A program made the position numbers and the translations under genes. Below the pieces are notes generated by a model. The model worked only from the letters and a program-made list of their open reading frames with translations. It was not told the origin of the DNA and did no database searches. From NCBI RefSeq assembly GCF_018224925.1, contig NZ_JAGTUF010000002.1, positions 186,001 through 250,000 of the forward strand: a stretch of 64,000 nucleotides of DNA. The letters run 5' to 3'. The DNA is from Magnetospirillum sulfuroxidans (lineage in GTDB: Bacteria > Pseudomonadota > Alphaproteobacteria > Rhodospirillales > Magnetospirillaceae). Shown here in pieces: positions 8,515 to 16,369 of the stretch. How positions within the stretch are numbered: the first letter of the stretch is position 1; each line of letters starts with the position of its first letter.

Positions 8515-10374
8515 ATGAATCTCAATATCAAGATCAGCGTCTTGTTCGCTGCCATCGCCGCCGTGCTGATCGCGCTGCTGATGGTCATCAGCTTGTTCGC
8601 GTTTCGCAGCTTTTCCATCGCGTCGTCATCCGAGCATATCCGCACCGCCGCCGAGATCGTTCGCGTCCACCTGACCGAATCCATGATCAACGGCGTCATC
8701 GACAAACGGGAAAGCTTCTTGAAGCGGTTGATGGAAGTGCAAGGCTTGGCTTCGGCCCGCGTTGTCCGCTCGCCCGCCGTGGTCAAGCAATTCGGCTCGG
8801 GCCTGCACGAGGAAGCCCCCAGTGACGAATTGGAAAATCAGGTCCTGCGCGACGGCAAACCCCTTTACGACATCATTGAAACCGAGAGCGACACCCTGAT
8901 CCGGGGCACCATTCCGTTCATCGCCAGCAATCGCGGCGAACCCAATTGCCTGCAATGCCATGAGGTGCAGGAAGGCATGGTGTTGGGCGCGGTGACCATG
9001 AAGGTATCCATCGGCAACCTGAAAACCCAGGCCATGCTGACGGTGGCGGCGCTGATCGGCATCGTCGCCTTGTTCATGGGCATCGCCTTCGTCTTGATCC
9101 GTCGCATGATCAACCCGGTATCGGCCACCGCCATCGACGTCGAAAACGCCGTTCAACGGGCCTTGCGCGGCGATTTCAAGGCCAAGGTCGAACAGGTCAC
9201 CAAGGACGAGATCGGCCAGATCGCCACCGACATGAACCGTCTGCTCGCATTCCTGGACGAAGGCCTGACCCGCATCGGCGCCAATGTGGCGCGGCTGACC
9301 AGCCACACGCCATCGCCCGACGAAAACCAATTGTCGGCGACCATCGACATGGTCGAAGGCTTGACGCGCGCGGCCCATTTCAAGCAGGCCATCGAGGAAG
9401 ACGAAACCAAGTCCGAAATCCACACCCGCCTCGCCCGCGCCCTGGAAGGCGAATTCGGCATCCGTGAATATTCCATCTACGAGATGCAGACCAACAAGAA
9501 CCACATGACGCCGCTTTACGTCGACGGCATGCCGCAAGCGTCGTGCCGATGGTGCGATCCGCAGATTCTGGTCCGCTCCGAAGGCTGCCGGGCGCGACGG
9601 ACCGGCCATCTGGTGGACGGCGTGCTTAATCCGGGCATTTGCTATTCCTTCAATCCACCGGAAGAAGCGCGCGAGCGCAAGCATATCTGCCTGCCGATCA
9701 TCCAATCCGGCGCGGTCGGCAATGTCTTGCAATTGGTGGTCTCCGCCGAAGACGAAGCCCGCATGCAGGAACAGGTCCCCTATGTCAGCGTCTATCTGCG
9801 CGAGGCGGCGCCGGTGCTGGAAACCAAAAAGCTGATGGAGACCTTACGCGAATCGGCGTTGCGTGACCCGATGACCGGACTGAACAACCGCCGCTTCCTG
9901 GAAGAATACGTCGATACTCTGGTCGCCAACGTCCAGCGCCGTCAATCCCAGGTCGGCATCATGATGCTGGATCTCGATTTCTTCAAAATGGTCAACGATA
10001 CCTATGGCCACGATGCCGGCGACGCCGTCATCAAGGCCATGGCCAAGGTGCTGCGTCAGGCGGTCCGGGCTTCGGACATGGTCATCCGCTATGGCGGCGA
10101 GGAATTCCTCATCGTGCTGTTGGATGCTTCGCCGGAACAGGCCGATCAGATCGCCGAGAAGATCCGCGCCACGGTCGAAGGCCTGGATATCCAGGCCGGC
10201 ACCACCGTGCTGCGCAAGACCATCTCGATCGGCGTCGCCGATTTCCCCAGCGACAGCGACACCTTCTGGCAGGCTGTCAAATTCGCCGACGTCGCCCTGT
10301 ATCAGGCCAAGGATACCGGCCGCAACAAGGTGGTCCGCTTCAACACCGCCATGTGGAAAGACAAGAGCTATTGA
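8515..10374 (+). CDS. Membrane diguanylate cyclase with periplasmic haem c motif
   Basis: The protein has 619 residues. Membrane segments at about 8-30 and 172-195 bound a periplasmic domain with CLQCH at 145-149, a c-type haem attachment motif, resembling the DUF3365/Tll0287-like sensor family. A HAMP-like linker follows. A cytoplasmic region carries five cysteines (344, 347, 358, 376, 392), beginning CRWCDP, which could bind metal. The C-terminal GGDEF domain has the active motif GGEEF at 527-531 and the inhibitory I-site RASD at 518-521, so cyclase activity and product feedback are both expected. The ATG is preceded by GGGGG at good spacing; an upstream GTG in frame is less likely. The layout suggests a redox or gas sensor that makes c-di-GMP. 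Confidence 0.9.
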   Translation: MNLNIKISVLFAAIAAVLIALLMVISLFAFRSFSIASSSEHIRTAAEIVRVHLTESMINGVIDKRESFLKRLMEVQGLASARVVRSPAVVKQFGSGLHEEAPSDELENQVLRDGKPLYDIIETESDTLIRGTIPFIASNRGEPNCLQCHEVQEGMVLGAVTMKVSIGNLKTQAMLTVAALIGIVALFMGIAFVLIRRMINPVSATAIDVENAVQRALRGDFKAKVEQVTKDEIGQIATDMNRLLAFLDEGLTRIGANVARLTSHTPSPDENQLSATIDMVEGLTRAAHFKQAIEEDETKSEIHTRLARALEGEFGIREYSIYEMQTNKNHMTPLYVDGMPQASCRWCDPQILVRSEGCRARRTGHLVDGVLNPGICYSFNPPEEARERKHICLPIIQSGAVGNVLQLVVSAEDEARMQEQVPYVSVYLREAAPVLETKKLMETLRESALRDPMTGLNNRRFLEEYVDTLVANVQRRQSQVGIMMLDLDFFKMVNDTYGHDAGDAVIKAMAKVLRQAVRASDMVIRYGGEEFLIVLLDASPEQADQIAEKIRATVEGLDIQAGTTVLRKTISIGVADFPSDSDTFWQAVKFADVALYQAKDTGRNKVVRFNTAMWKDKSY

Positions 10375-10381
10375 CCGATGG

Positions 10382-10410
10382 CGGGGCTTTGGCTTTTGGC
10401 CAAAGCCCCG
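10382..10410. terminator. Bidirectional terminator between convergent genes
   Basis: A perfect 12-bp stem (CGGGGCTTTGGC) with a TTTTG loop sits between the GGDEF gene and the convergent flagellin gene. It has no long T run. Confidence 0.7.
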
Positions 10411-10430
10411 TTGCGGCCGCCCCAAAGCCG

Positions 10431-11663
10431 CTAAAATAAATTAAGAACCGCCTGGTCCGCCTGACCGGCGAGGGACAAGGCCTGAAGTCCCAATTGCGCC
10501 CTGGTCTGCAAGGCCACCATGTTGGCGCCTTCTTCGTCAAGATCGGCATTGATCATCTTCCCCGCCCCTTCGGTGGCGATCAGGGCCGCATTGCCGGCGA
10601 AACCGTCGCGCACCTGAAGCAGGGCGATGTTATTGCCCATCTCGGCCATGGTCGCGCGCACCGAGCGAAGCGCGCTGTCCAATGTCGCGATATGATGATC
10701 GATATTGCCGATGTAGTGGCTCTGACTTTCCCATGGGTAATCGTGCATGGAAACCGTCAGCGCCGGATAATTGGCGGAGGTGAAAGCGCCGTCAACCAAG
10801 CCAGAGCCGATATCATAGACTTCGTCGCCGGGGTTGCCGCCACTGCTCATATAGCCTTGAAGCGCCACCACCGCCCGGTATTGCTCGTCGGCGGTCAAGG
10901 AATTGAGCGGATCCTCGGCATCCAGGCTCATCATCCCATCGGCATCGGAAAGCAACACCCAGCTGCCCCCAGAGCTCAGCGCCTTGTTCGCGCCGATGCC
11001 GCTAAGGATCGTCTCGGTGGCCACCGCCGGCCCCGCACCGGAATTAGTCATGGCAATCATACCGGCCGCCCAATTGTCGAATTTCGCCCGCACCGCCGCA
11101 TCGCTGGCGTAATTGGCGGTAGAGACATCGACGGTGGCCGGCTCCAGCCCCAAAGTGTCAGCGGTGATGCTGATCCCGCGAATGTCTAAAGTGGCCATGG
11201 GCTCGGCCCCGGCCGGGCTGAGCTGAACCGACACATCCGACGCCGGATTGCCGATCAGATTCATGCCGTTGAAATGGCAATCATTGGCGATGGCGTCCAA
11301 CTGCTTCCGCAGTTCCGTGTATTGCTGATACATCTGGTGACGGATATCCTGGCGCGATTCCGTCTTGGCCGCCAAGGCCAGCCCCTTCATCTGAATGATG
11401 ACGTCTTCGACACTGGACAATCCATCCATCGCCGCCTTGATCGAGCCGATGCCGTTGGCGATCCCGTCCTTGGTTTGCATAAATCCCTTGGCTCGATCCC
11501 CCAAGGCGCGCCCCTGAAAAAAGGCGACAGCGTCGTCAACCACCGAAGAGACCTTCAAGCCGGTTGACAAGCGCCCTTGCGTGCGTCCCACCAGTTTCTC
11601 GGTGGCTTGAATCGACGTCAGGTTCTGCCGGGCACCAGCAGTAAGGGTCACTTCGATCGCCAT
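10431..11663 (-). CDS. Flagellin
   Basis: This 410-residue protein has the conserved flagellin ends. The N-terminal D0/D1 helix begins MAIEVTLTAGARQNL and includes GRLSTGLKVSSVVDDA. The C-terminal helix ends GLQALSLAGQADQAVLNLF. The middle (about residues 150-310) is a variable domain with no recognised relatives. Flagellin is exported by the flagellar type III system and polymerises into the filament. The ATG is preceded by GGAAG at seven bases; upstream in-frame codons look untranslated. No other flagellar structural or chaperone gene is nearby, so this is an isolated copy, as is common in alphaproteobacteria with several flagellin genes. Confidence 0.93.
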   Translation of the reverse strand: MAIEVTLTAGARQNLTSIQATEKLVGRTQGRLSTGLKVSSVVDDAVAFFQGRALGDRAKGFMQTKDGIANGIGSIKAAMDGLSSVEDVIIQMKGLALAAKTESRQDIRHQMYQQYTELRKQLDAIANDCHFNGMNLIGNPASDVSVQLSPAGAEPMATLDIRGISITADTLGLEPATVDVSTANYASDAAVRAKFDNWAAGMIAMTNSGAGPAVATETILSGIGANKALSSGGSWVLLSDADGMMSLDAEDPLNSLTADEQYRAVVALQGYMSSGGNPGDEVYDIGSGLVDGAFTSANYPALTVSMHDYPWESQSHYIGNIDHHIATLDSALRSVRATMAEMGNNIALLQVRDGFAGNAALIATEGAGKMINADLDEEGANMVALQTRAQLGLQALSLAGQADQAVLNLF

Positions 11664-11892
11664 GGTATTCTTCCATAAGCCGATAGCGCTATGCACAACC
11701 ATTTTTCCGACTATTTTTCCAAGGCGGCAATCTTAATAAGAGTTGCCGATACCATAGGCATAAGCGCGAGACAGCGGAGACCGCCGCTATTGGCTGCAAA
11801 CATTGGTCGCGACAGCCGGTCGTCCCGCCCTTATGATTTTCCCGTCGCCCGGTCCTTCCGGCGGCAAGCATGATTTTGGACAGTGATCGCGC

Positions 11893-12321
11893 ATGATTCC
11901 CATCACCCGCCGCCTCGCCATCGACGAACGCGAAATCGAGGAAAGCTTTTGCCGCGCCAGTGGACCGGGCGGGCAGAACGTCAACAAGGTGGAAACCGCC
12001 GTTGAGCTGCGCTTTGACCTGCGAGGCTCTGTCAACCTGCCCGATGACGTCAAGGCGCGGGCGGAAAAGCTGGCCGGACGGCGCCTGACCTTGGACGGCG
12101 TCTTGATCGTCACCGCCCAGGAACACCGCAGCCAGGAGCGCAACCGCGCCGAGGCCTTGGCCAAATTGGTGGATCTGCTGCGCGAGGCGGCCAAGCCGCC
12201 GCCGCCCAAGCGCCGGCCGACCAAGCCGACCAAGGGCAGTCAACAACGCCGCATGGACAGCAAGACCAAACGCGGCAGCATCAAGGCCTTGCGCGGCGGC
12301 AAACCGGGGGCCGACGGCTAG
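11893..12321 (+). CDS. arfB: Alternative ribosome-rescue factor / peptidyl-tRNA hydrolase ArfB
   Basis: This 142-residue protein has the release-factor fold with the catalytic GGQ motif (SGPGGQNVNKVET). The C-terminal tail is basic and rich in Lys, Arg and Pro (KPPPPKRRPTKPTKG, then QQRRMDSKTKR). These are the marks of ArfB/YaeJ, which enters stalled ribosomes through its tail and hydrolyses peptidyl-tRNA. There is no codon-recognition domain, which separates it from RF1 and RF2. It precedes ybaK, another translation quality-control gene, on the same strand with a 62-base gap. Confidence 0.95.
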   Translation: MIPITRRLAIDEREIEESFCRASGPGGQNVNKVETAVELRFDLRGSVNLPDDVKARAEKLAGRRLTLDGVLIVTAQEHRSQERNRAEALAKLVDLLREAAKPPPPKRRPTKPTKGSQQRRMDSKTKRGSIKALRGGKPGADG

Positions 12322-12383
12322 GCCCGCCCTCGCCTCCCCGCATTCTCTTTCCCCTTGTCCGTCGCTTTGGCTATCATCCACTC

Positions 12384-12863
12384 ATGGCGAAGAAAACTCC
12401 GGCCACCATGGCCATGGAAAAATCCGGCAAGCCCTTTGCCCTGCTGGAATACGAATACGACCCCAACGCCCCATCCATCGGCTTGCAGGCGGCCGAGGCC
12501 ATGGGCCTGCCGCCGGCGCAAGTGTTCAAGACCCTGATGGTCCAAGCCGGCGATGAAGCTTTGGTGGCCATCGTGCCGTCTGACCGTGAACTGAACCTCA
12601 AGGCCTTGGCGGCGGCGGCGGGCAAGAAAGCGGCGGCGATGATGAAAGGCCCCGATGCCGAACGCGTCACCGGCTACAAGATCGGCGGCATCAGTCCCTT
12701 GGGACAGAAAAAGCGCCTGCGCGCCTTCCTTGACGATAGCGCCTTGTCCTTTGCCTTCATCGTCGTCAACGGCGGCCAGCGAGGCTTGCAGATCAAGGCA
12801 GAAGCCGCCGACCTGATGGCGGCAAGCGGGGCGATCGCCGCCAAGATCGCCACCGCCCTCTAA
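12384..12863 (+). CDS. ybaK: Cys-tRNA(Pro) deacylase YbaK
   Basis: The 159-residue protein matches YbaK in length and motifs. It has the central FKTLMVQAGDEALVAIVPSD strand pair, the GYKIGGISPLGQKKRL substrate-pocket segment and the late FIVVNGGQRGLQI strand. YbaK removes cysteine wrongly attached to tRNA-Pro in trans and acts in the cytoplasm. It lies just after arfB, so two translation-fidelity genes may be co-transcribed. Confidence 0.93.
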   Translation: MAKKTPATMAMEKSGKPFALLEYEYDPNAPSIGLQAAEAMGLPPAQVFKTLMVQAGDEALVAIVPSDRELNLKALAAAAGKKAAAMMKGPDAERVTGYKIGGISPLGQKKRLRAFLDDSALSFAFIVVNGGQRGLQIKAEAADLMAASGAIAAKIATAL

Positions 12864-12995
12864 TCATGCCGAGGCGGCAAGGCTCAGACCACATCCCGGT
12901 GATCGCAACCGATCCCCTGCCCCCTCAAGCGGCGGGCGGGTTTCTCCGAAACCCTTGCCTCCCGCGGCATAAGCCGCGCGGCCCCTTGGGCCTAA

Positions 12996-13030
12996 CCAAA
13001 TCCCGCTGAGTTCCACTCAGCGGGATTTGG
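12996..13030. terminator. Bidirectional terminator hairpin, copy 2 of the repeated sequence
   Basis: A perfect 16-bp stem (CCAAATCCCGCTGAGT) closes a three-base loop. Fourteen of the 16 arm bases are identical to the hairpin at 5149-5180. It again separates two convergent genes, ybaK and the SDR gene. Smaller hairpins fill the 130 bases to its left. Confidence 0.75.
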
Positions 13031-13054
13031 TATCAGACGCCGACCGGGATCAGA

Positions 13055-13795
13055 TCAGACCAACCCGCCATTGGCCCGCAACACCTGACCATTGATCCAG
13101 CCGCCATCGGCGCCGGCGAGAAAGGCCACGGCGGCGGCGATGTCTTCGGGGGTGGCCAGACGCTCCAACGGCGCCATCTTGGCCAAACGCTCGATCAGTT
13201 CCGGCGATTTGCCGTCCAAGAACAAATCCGTCGCGGTCGGGCCGGGGGCTATGGCATTGACGGTGATGCCGCGTCCGCGCATTTCCTTGGCCATGATCGC
13301 CGTCATCGCCTCGACCGCCGCCTTGGTGGCGGCATAAATGCCGTAATTTTCCAGCCGCAGCCCCAGCACGCTGGTGGAGAAATTGATGATGCGGCCACCG
13401 TCGCGCAAATGATTGGCGGCTTCGCGCAAGGTGTTGAAGGTGCCGCGCATATTGACCGCGATTTGACGGTCGAAGGCGTCATCGCTGCAGGCGCCGATAG
13501 CCGCCAGGGCCATGATCCCGGCATTGTTGACCAAAACGTCAACGCCGCCAAAGGCAGCCTCGGCCGCCGAGAACATGTGGCGCACCGCCTGCGCGTCGGC
13601 GACATCGGCCTGAATGGCCAGCGCTTGGCCGCCCGAGTCCTTGATCTTATCCGTCAATACCCGTGCCTTGGCTTCGCTGCCGGCATAATTGACGATGATT
13701 GCGAAACCGTCGCGGGCCAACCGCTCAGCCACTGCCGCGCCGATCCCCCGCGCAGCCCCGGTCACCAGGGCGACCTTGCCCGCTTGTTCATGCAT
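13055..13795 (-). CDS. SDR family NAD(P)-dependent oxidoreductase
   Basis: This 246-residue classical short-chain dehydrogenase has the cofactor motif TGAARGIG, the NNAG motif (DVLVNNAGIM), a catalytic serine in the NFSTSVLGL strand and the YxxxK active site in YGIYAATKAAVEA. The PGPTATDLF loop follows. The substrate is not predictable. The second of two adjacent ATGs was chosen because GGAG lies seven bases before it; the first ATG adds one residue. It is divergent from a LysR gene with only about 120 bases between start codons, so that regulator is the obvious candidate to control it. Confidence 0.92.
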   Translation of the reverse strand: MHEQAGKVALVTGAARGIGAAVAERLARDGFAIIVNYAGSEAKARVLTDKIKDSGGQALAIQADVADAQAVRHMFSAAEAAFGGVDVLVNNAGIMALAAIGACSDDAFDRQIAVNMRGTFNTLREAANHLRDGGRIINFSTSVLGLRLENYGIYAATKAAVEAMTAIMAKEMRGRGITVNAIAPGPTATDLFLDGKSPELIERLAKMAPLERLATPEDIAAAVAFLAGADGGWINGQVLRANGGLV

Positions 13796-13916
13796 CATCG
13801 TTCTCCGTCTCTGCCATGCCGACGACATTGTCGGGATCAGAAACAGATAAACCTATGTTCAGGCCGGATAATCACCCATTATGCGCCTTCACTGTTCGCT
13901 ATTTTCGGATAATGCC

Positions 13917-14915
13917 ATGGACCGCTTGGATGCCATGCGGATTTTTACCCGTGTCGTCGAACAACGCAGCTTCACCGCGGCGGCGCAAAGTCTGGGGCTG
14001 CCGCGCTCGACGGTGACCGATGCGATCAAGCGATTAGAGGCGCGGCTGGGGGTGCGATTGCTGCATCGAACCACCCGCCAAGTCAGCCCGACCTTAGAGG
14101 GCGAGACCTATCATCGCCGCTGCCTGACCATCCTGGCGGATATCGAGGAGGCCGAAGAGGCCTTCGCCGGGGCCAAGCCTCGGGGCGGCCTGAGAGTGGA
14201 TGTGCACGGCAGTTTGGCCCGTCACTTCCTGATCCCGGCTCTGCCCGCCTTCCTGGCCGAATATCCGGACATCGCCCTGTTCATGGGCGAAGGCGACCGT
14301 TTGGTCGATCTGATCCGCGAAGGCGTCGATTGCGTACTGCGTTCGGGCAATATCGCCGACAGCGATATGGTTTCGCGAACTCTGATCCAGCTGCCCCAAG
14401 TCACCTGCGCGGCGCCAAGCTATCTCGCCGTTCGGGGAACGCCACAAAGCCCCACCCAGTTGGATGGCCACCACATGGTCGGCTTTCATTCTTCCGCCAG
14501 CGGCGCCGTATTGCCGCTGGAATTCAGACGTGGCGACACCGTCCAGACCCTGCGCCTACCGGCGCCGATGACGGTCAACGGGGCGGAAAGTCTGGTGGAA
14601 TGCGCCCGCCACGGGCTCGGCATCATTCAGGTTCCGCGTTATCGGCTGGAAGCGGATTTCCACCGCGGCAGCTTGGTGCCGATCCTCACCGCCACCCCGC
14701 CGCCGCCCTTGTCGGTTTCAGTGCTCTACCCGAAAAACCGGCAATTGGCCCCCCGCGTCCGCGTTTTCATCGACTGGCTGGGCCAATGCTTCACCGACAC
14801 GACGCTTTCGTCCGCGAGCGCCGCTCATGCCACCTCGTCCACGTCTTCGGAATCGGGATTGCCGGGCTGCGTTTGCCAGCCCAGCGCCGGCACGGCAATG
14901 GTGCGGTTGCCATAG
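13917..14915 (+). CDS. LysR-family transcriptional regulator
   Basis: The protein has 332 residues. The N-terminal winged helix-turn-helix is typical of LysR (MDRLDAMRIFTRVVEQRSFT, then AAAQSLGLPRSTVTDAIKRL). A periplasmic-binding-protein-like effector domain ends near ARVFIDWLGQCF-type sequence at about residue 290. The last 40 or so residues are Ser- and Ala-rich, unlike the family, and are encoded antisense to the end of the convergent ATPase gene, so the frame may simply run past an ancestral stop. The start chosen gives the standard LysR N-terminus. It probably regulates the divergent SDR gene and itself. Confidence 0.9.
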   Translation: MDRLDAMRIFTRVVEQRSFTAAAQSLGLPRSTVTDAIKRLEARLGVRLLHRTTRQVSPTLEGETYHRRCLTILADIEEAEEAFAGAKPRGGLRVDVHGSLARHFLIPALPAFLAEYPDIALFMGEGDRLVDLIREGVDCVLRSGNIADSDMVSRTLIQLPQVTCAAPSYLAVRGTPQSPTQLDGHHMVGFHSSASGAVLPLEFRRGDTVQTLRLPAPMTVNGAESLVECARHGLGIIQVPRYRLEADFHRGSLVPILTATPPPPLSVSVLYPKNRQLAPRVRVFIDWLGQCFTDTTLSSASAAHATSSTSSESGLPGCVCQPSAGTAMVRLP

Positions 14916-16333
14916 GCGTCGATGTCGGAAACGATCAGCCCCTGGCCTTCCATATGTTCCAGCAATCCCAGCGCCCGCCGGGGCGAGCGCGAGCCCCGCG
15001 CCCGAGCGATCTGGGCGTTGGACGGACACGCCGCCTGATCATGGGCGGCGCGGGCCAGCAGCAGGAATACCGGCTGAATATCTTCGGACAGGGCGGCGGC
15101 CACGGTCAGGGCTTGATCCCATTCCGGCGTGTCGGCGGTTTCAGCATCGACGCCGGCGCGGACCGAGGCCATCTTGCGGCGGAAAGCGCTCATGTCCAGG
15201 CTGCGGCCGTGAATGCCGTGCTGACGGCAGCGCACCAGGAAATCCTGATAGACCTGGGCGGGTGAACGATAGACCGCTTCCGGGTCGGCCAGCACCTCGC
15301 GCAAGACGTCGTCAATGCTGGCCTTGGGGCCTTCGGCCGGACGCGGCGGCGCGGCGGCGACCTCGCGGGCCAAAGTCTCCCCCGGCGGCGGCGGCGGCGG
15401 CCGGGTGGCGGCCAGTTGCGCCAGCAATTGCGCCGTATCCATGGGCGCCGGGCGGCTGGCCGGGCGCAGCACTTCGTTCTCGCCCGCCTTGAAGATCAGA
15501 TCATGGGCATCCTCGGGCGGTTTTTCCGGCAACGGCAGCAGGCGGGCGTTGCCGGTGCGGCCGTCCGTGGCGACGTCGCCAATGCGGATGGACAGCGGCC
15601 GCCGCGACAAAGCCGGCCCCAAGGCGATGAACTGGCCGCGATTGAGGTCGCGGAACATCTCGGCCTGACGGCGTTCCATCCCCAACAGATCAGCGGCGCG
15701 GCTCATGTCGATATCAAGGAAGGTGCGGCCCATCAGGAAATTGCTGGCCTCGGCCGCCACGTTCTTGGCCAGCTTGGCCAGACGCTGGGTGGCGATGATG
15801 CCGGCCAGCCCGCGCTTGCGGCCACGGCACATCAGATTGGTCATCGCCCCCAGCGACGCCTTGCGCGCTTCGTCCGACACCTCGCCGGCAGCGGCGGGGG
15901 CGAACAACTGGGCTTCGTCCACCACCACCAACATGGGGAACCAATAATCGCGATCGACGTCGAACAGCCCGCCCAAAAAGGCGGCGGCATGGCGCATCTG
16001 CCGTTCGGTTTCCAGGTTTTCCAGGTTCAGCACCACCGACACCCGGTGCATGCGCACACGGGCGGCAATTTGTTGCAGCGCCGCCTCGGTATGGGCGGCG
16101 GCGTCAACCACCACATGGCCGAATTGTTCGGCCAAGGTGACGAAATCGCCTTCGGGGTCGATCAGGGCTTGCTGCACCCATTGCGCGCTTTGCTCCACCA
16201 GTCGGCGCAGCAGATGCGACTTTCCCGAGCCGGAATTGCCTTGAACCAGCAGGCGGGTGGCCAGCAATTCCTCGAGATCGAGCGTCGCGGCGATGCCCGC
16301 CTGCGTCGTTCCCATCTCGATGGCTACGGTCAT
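14825..16333 (-). CDS. HerA-like ATP-binding protein (DUF87)
   Basis: This 502-residue protein has a Walker A motif GNSGSGKS at about residue 34 and a Walker B motif MLVVVDEAQLF at about residue 136. A conserved RGRKRGLAGIIATQRLAKLA segment follows. This is the HerA/DUF87 branch of the FtsK-HerA ATPase superfamily, which includes DNA-translocating enzymes. After about residue 270 the sequence is proline- and alanine-rich, then a smaller helical C-terminal domain is visible. No NurA nuclease, toxin or restriction partner is next to it, so a role in defence is not supported. Its 3' end overlaps the convergent LysR frame by 91 bases. Confidence 0.85.
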   Translation of the reverse strand: MTVAIEMGTTQAGIAATLDLEELLATRLLVQGNSGSGKSHLLRRLVEQSAQWVQQALIDPEGDFVTLAEQFGHVVVDAAAHTEAALQQIAARVRMHRVSVVLNLENLETERQMRHAAAFLGGLFDVDRDYWFPMLVVVDEAQLFAPAAAGEVSDEARKASLGAMTNLMCRGRKRGLAGIIATQRLAKLAKNVAAEASNFLMGRTFLDIDMSRAADLLGMERRQAEMFRDLNRGQFIALGPALSRRPLSIRIGDVATDGRTGNARLLPLPEKPPEDAHDLIFKAGENEVLRPASRPAPMDTAQLLAQLAATRPPPPPPGETLAREVAAAPPRPAEGPKASIDDVLREVLADPEAVYRSPAQVYQDFLVRCRQHGIHGRSLDMSAFRRKMASVRAGVDAETADTPEWDQALTVAAALSEDIQPVFLLLARAAHDQAACPSNAQIARARGSRSPRRALGLLEHMEGQGLIVSDIDAYGNRTIAVPALGWQTQPGNPDSEDVDEVA

Positions 16334-16369
16334 ATTTGTCTCTCCTTGATCAAGGCCCGACTCTGACCA

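Noticed and set aside
14825-16333. HerA-like ATPase as part of a phage-defence island
   Set aside because: No nuclease, SIR2, toxin or other defence gene is adjacent; the neighbours are housekeeping genes.
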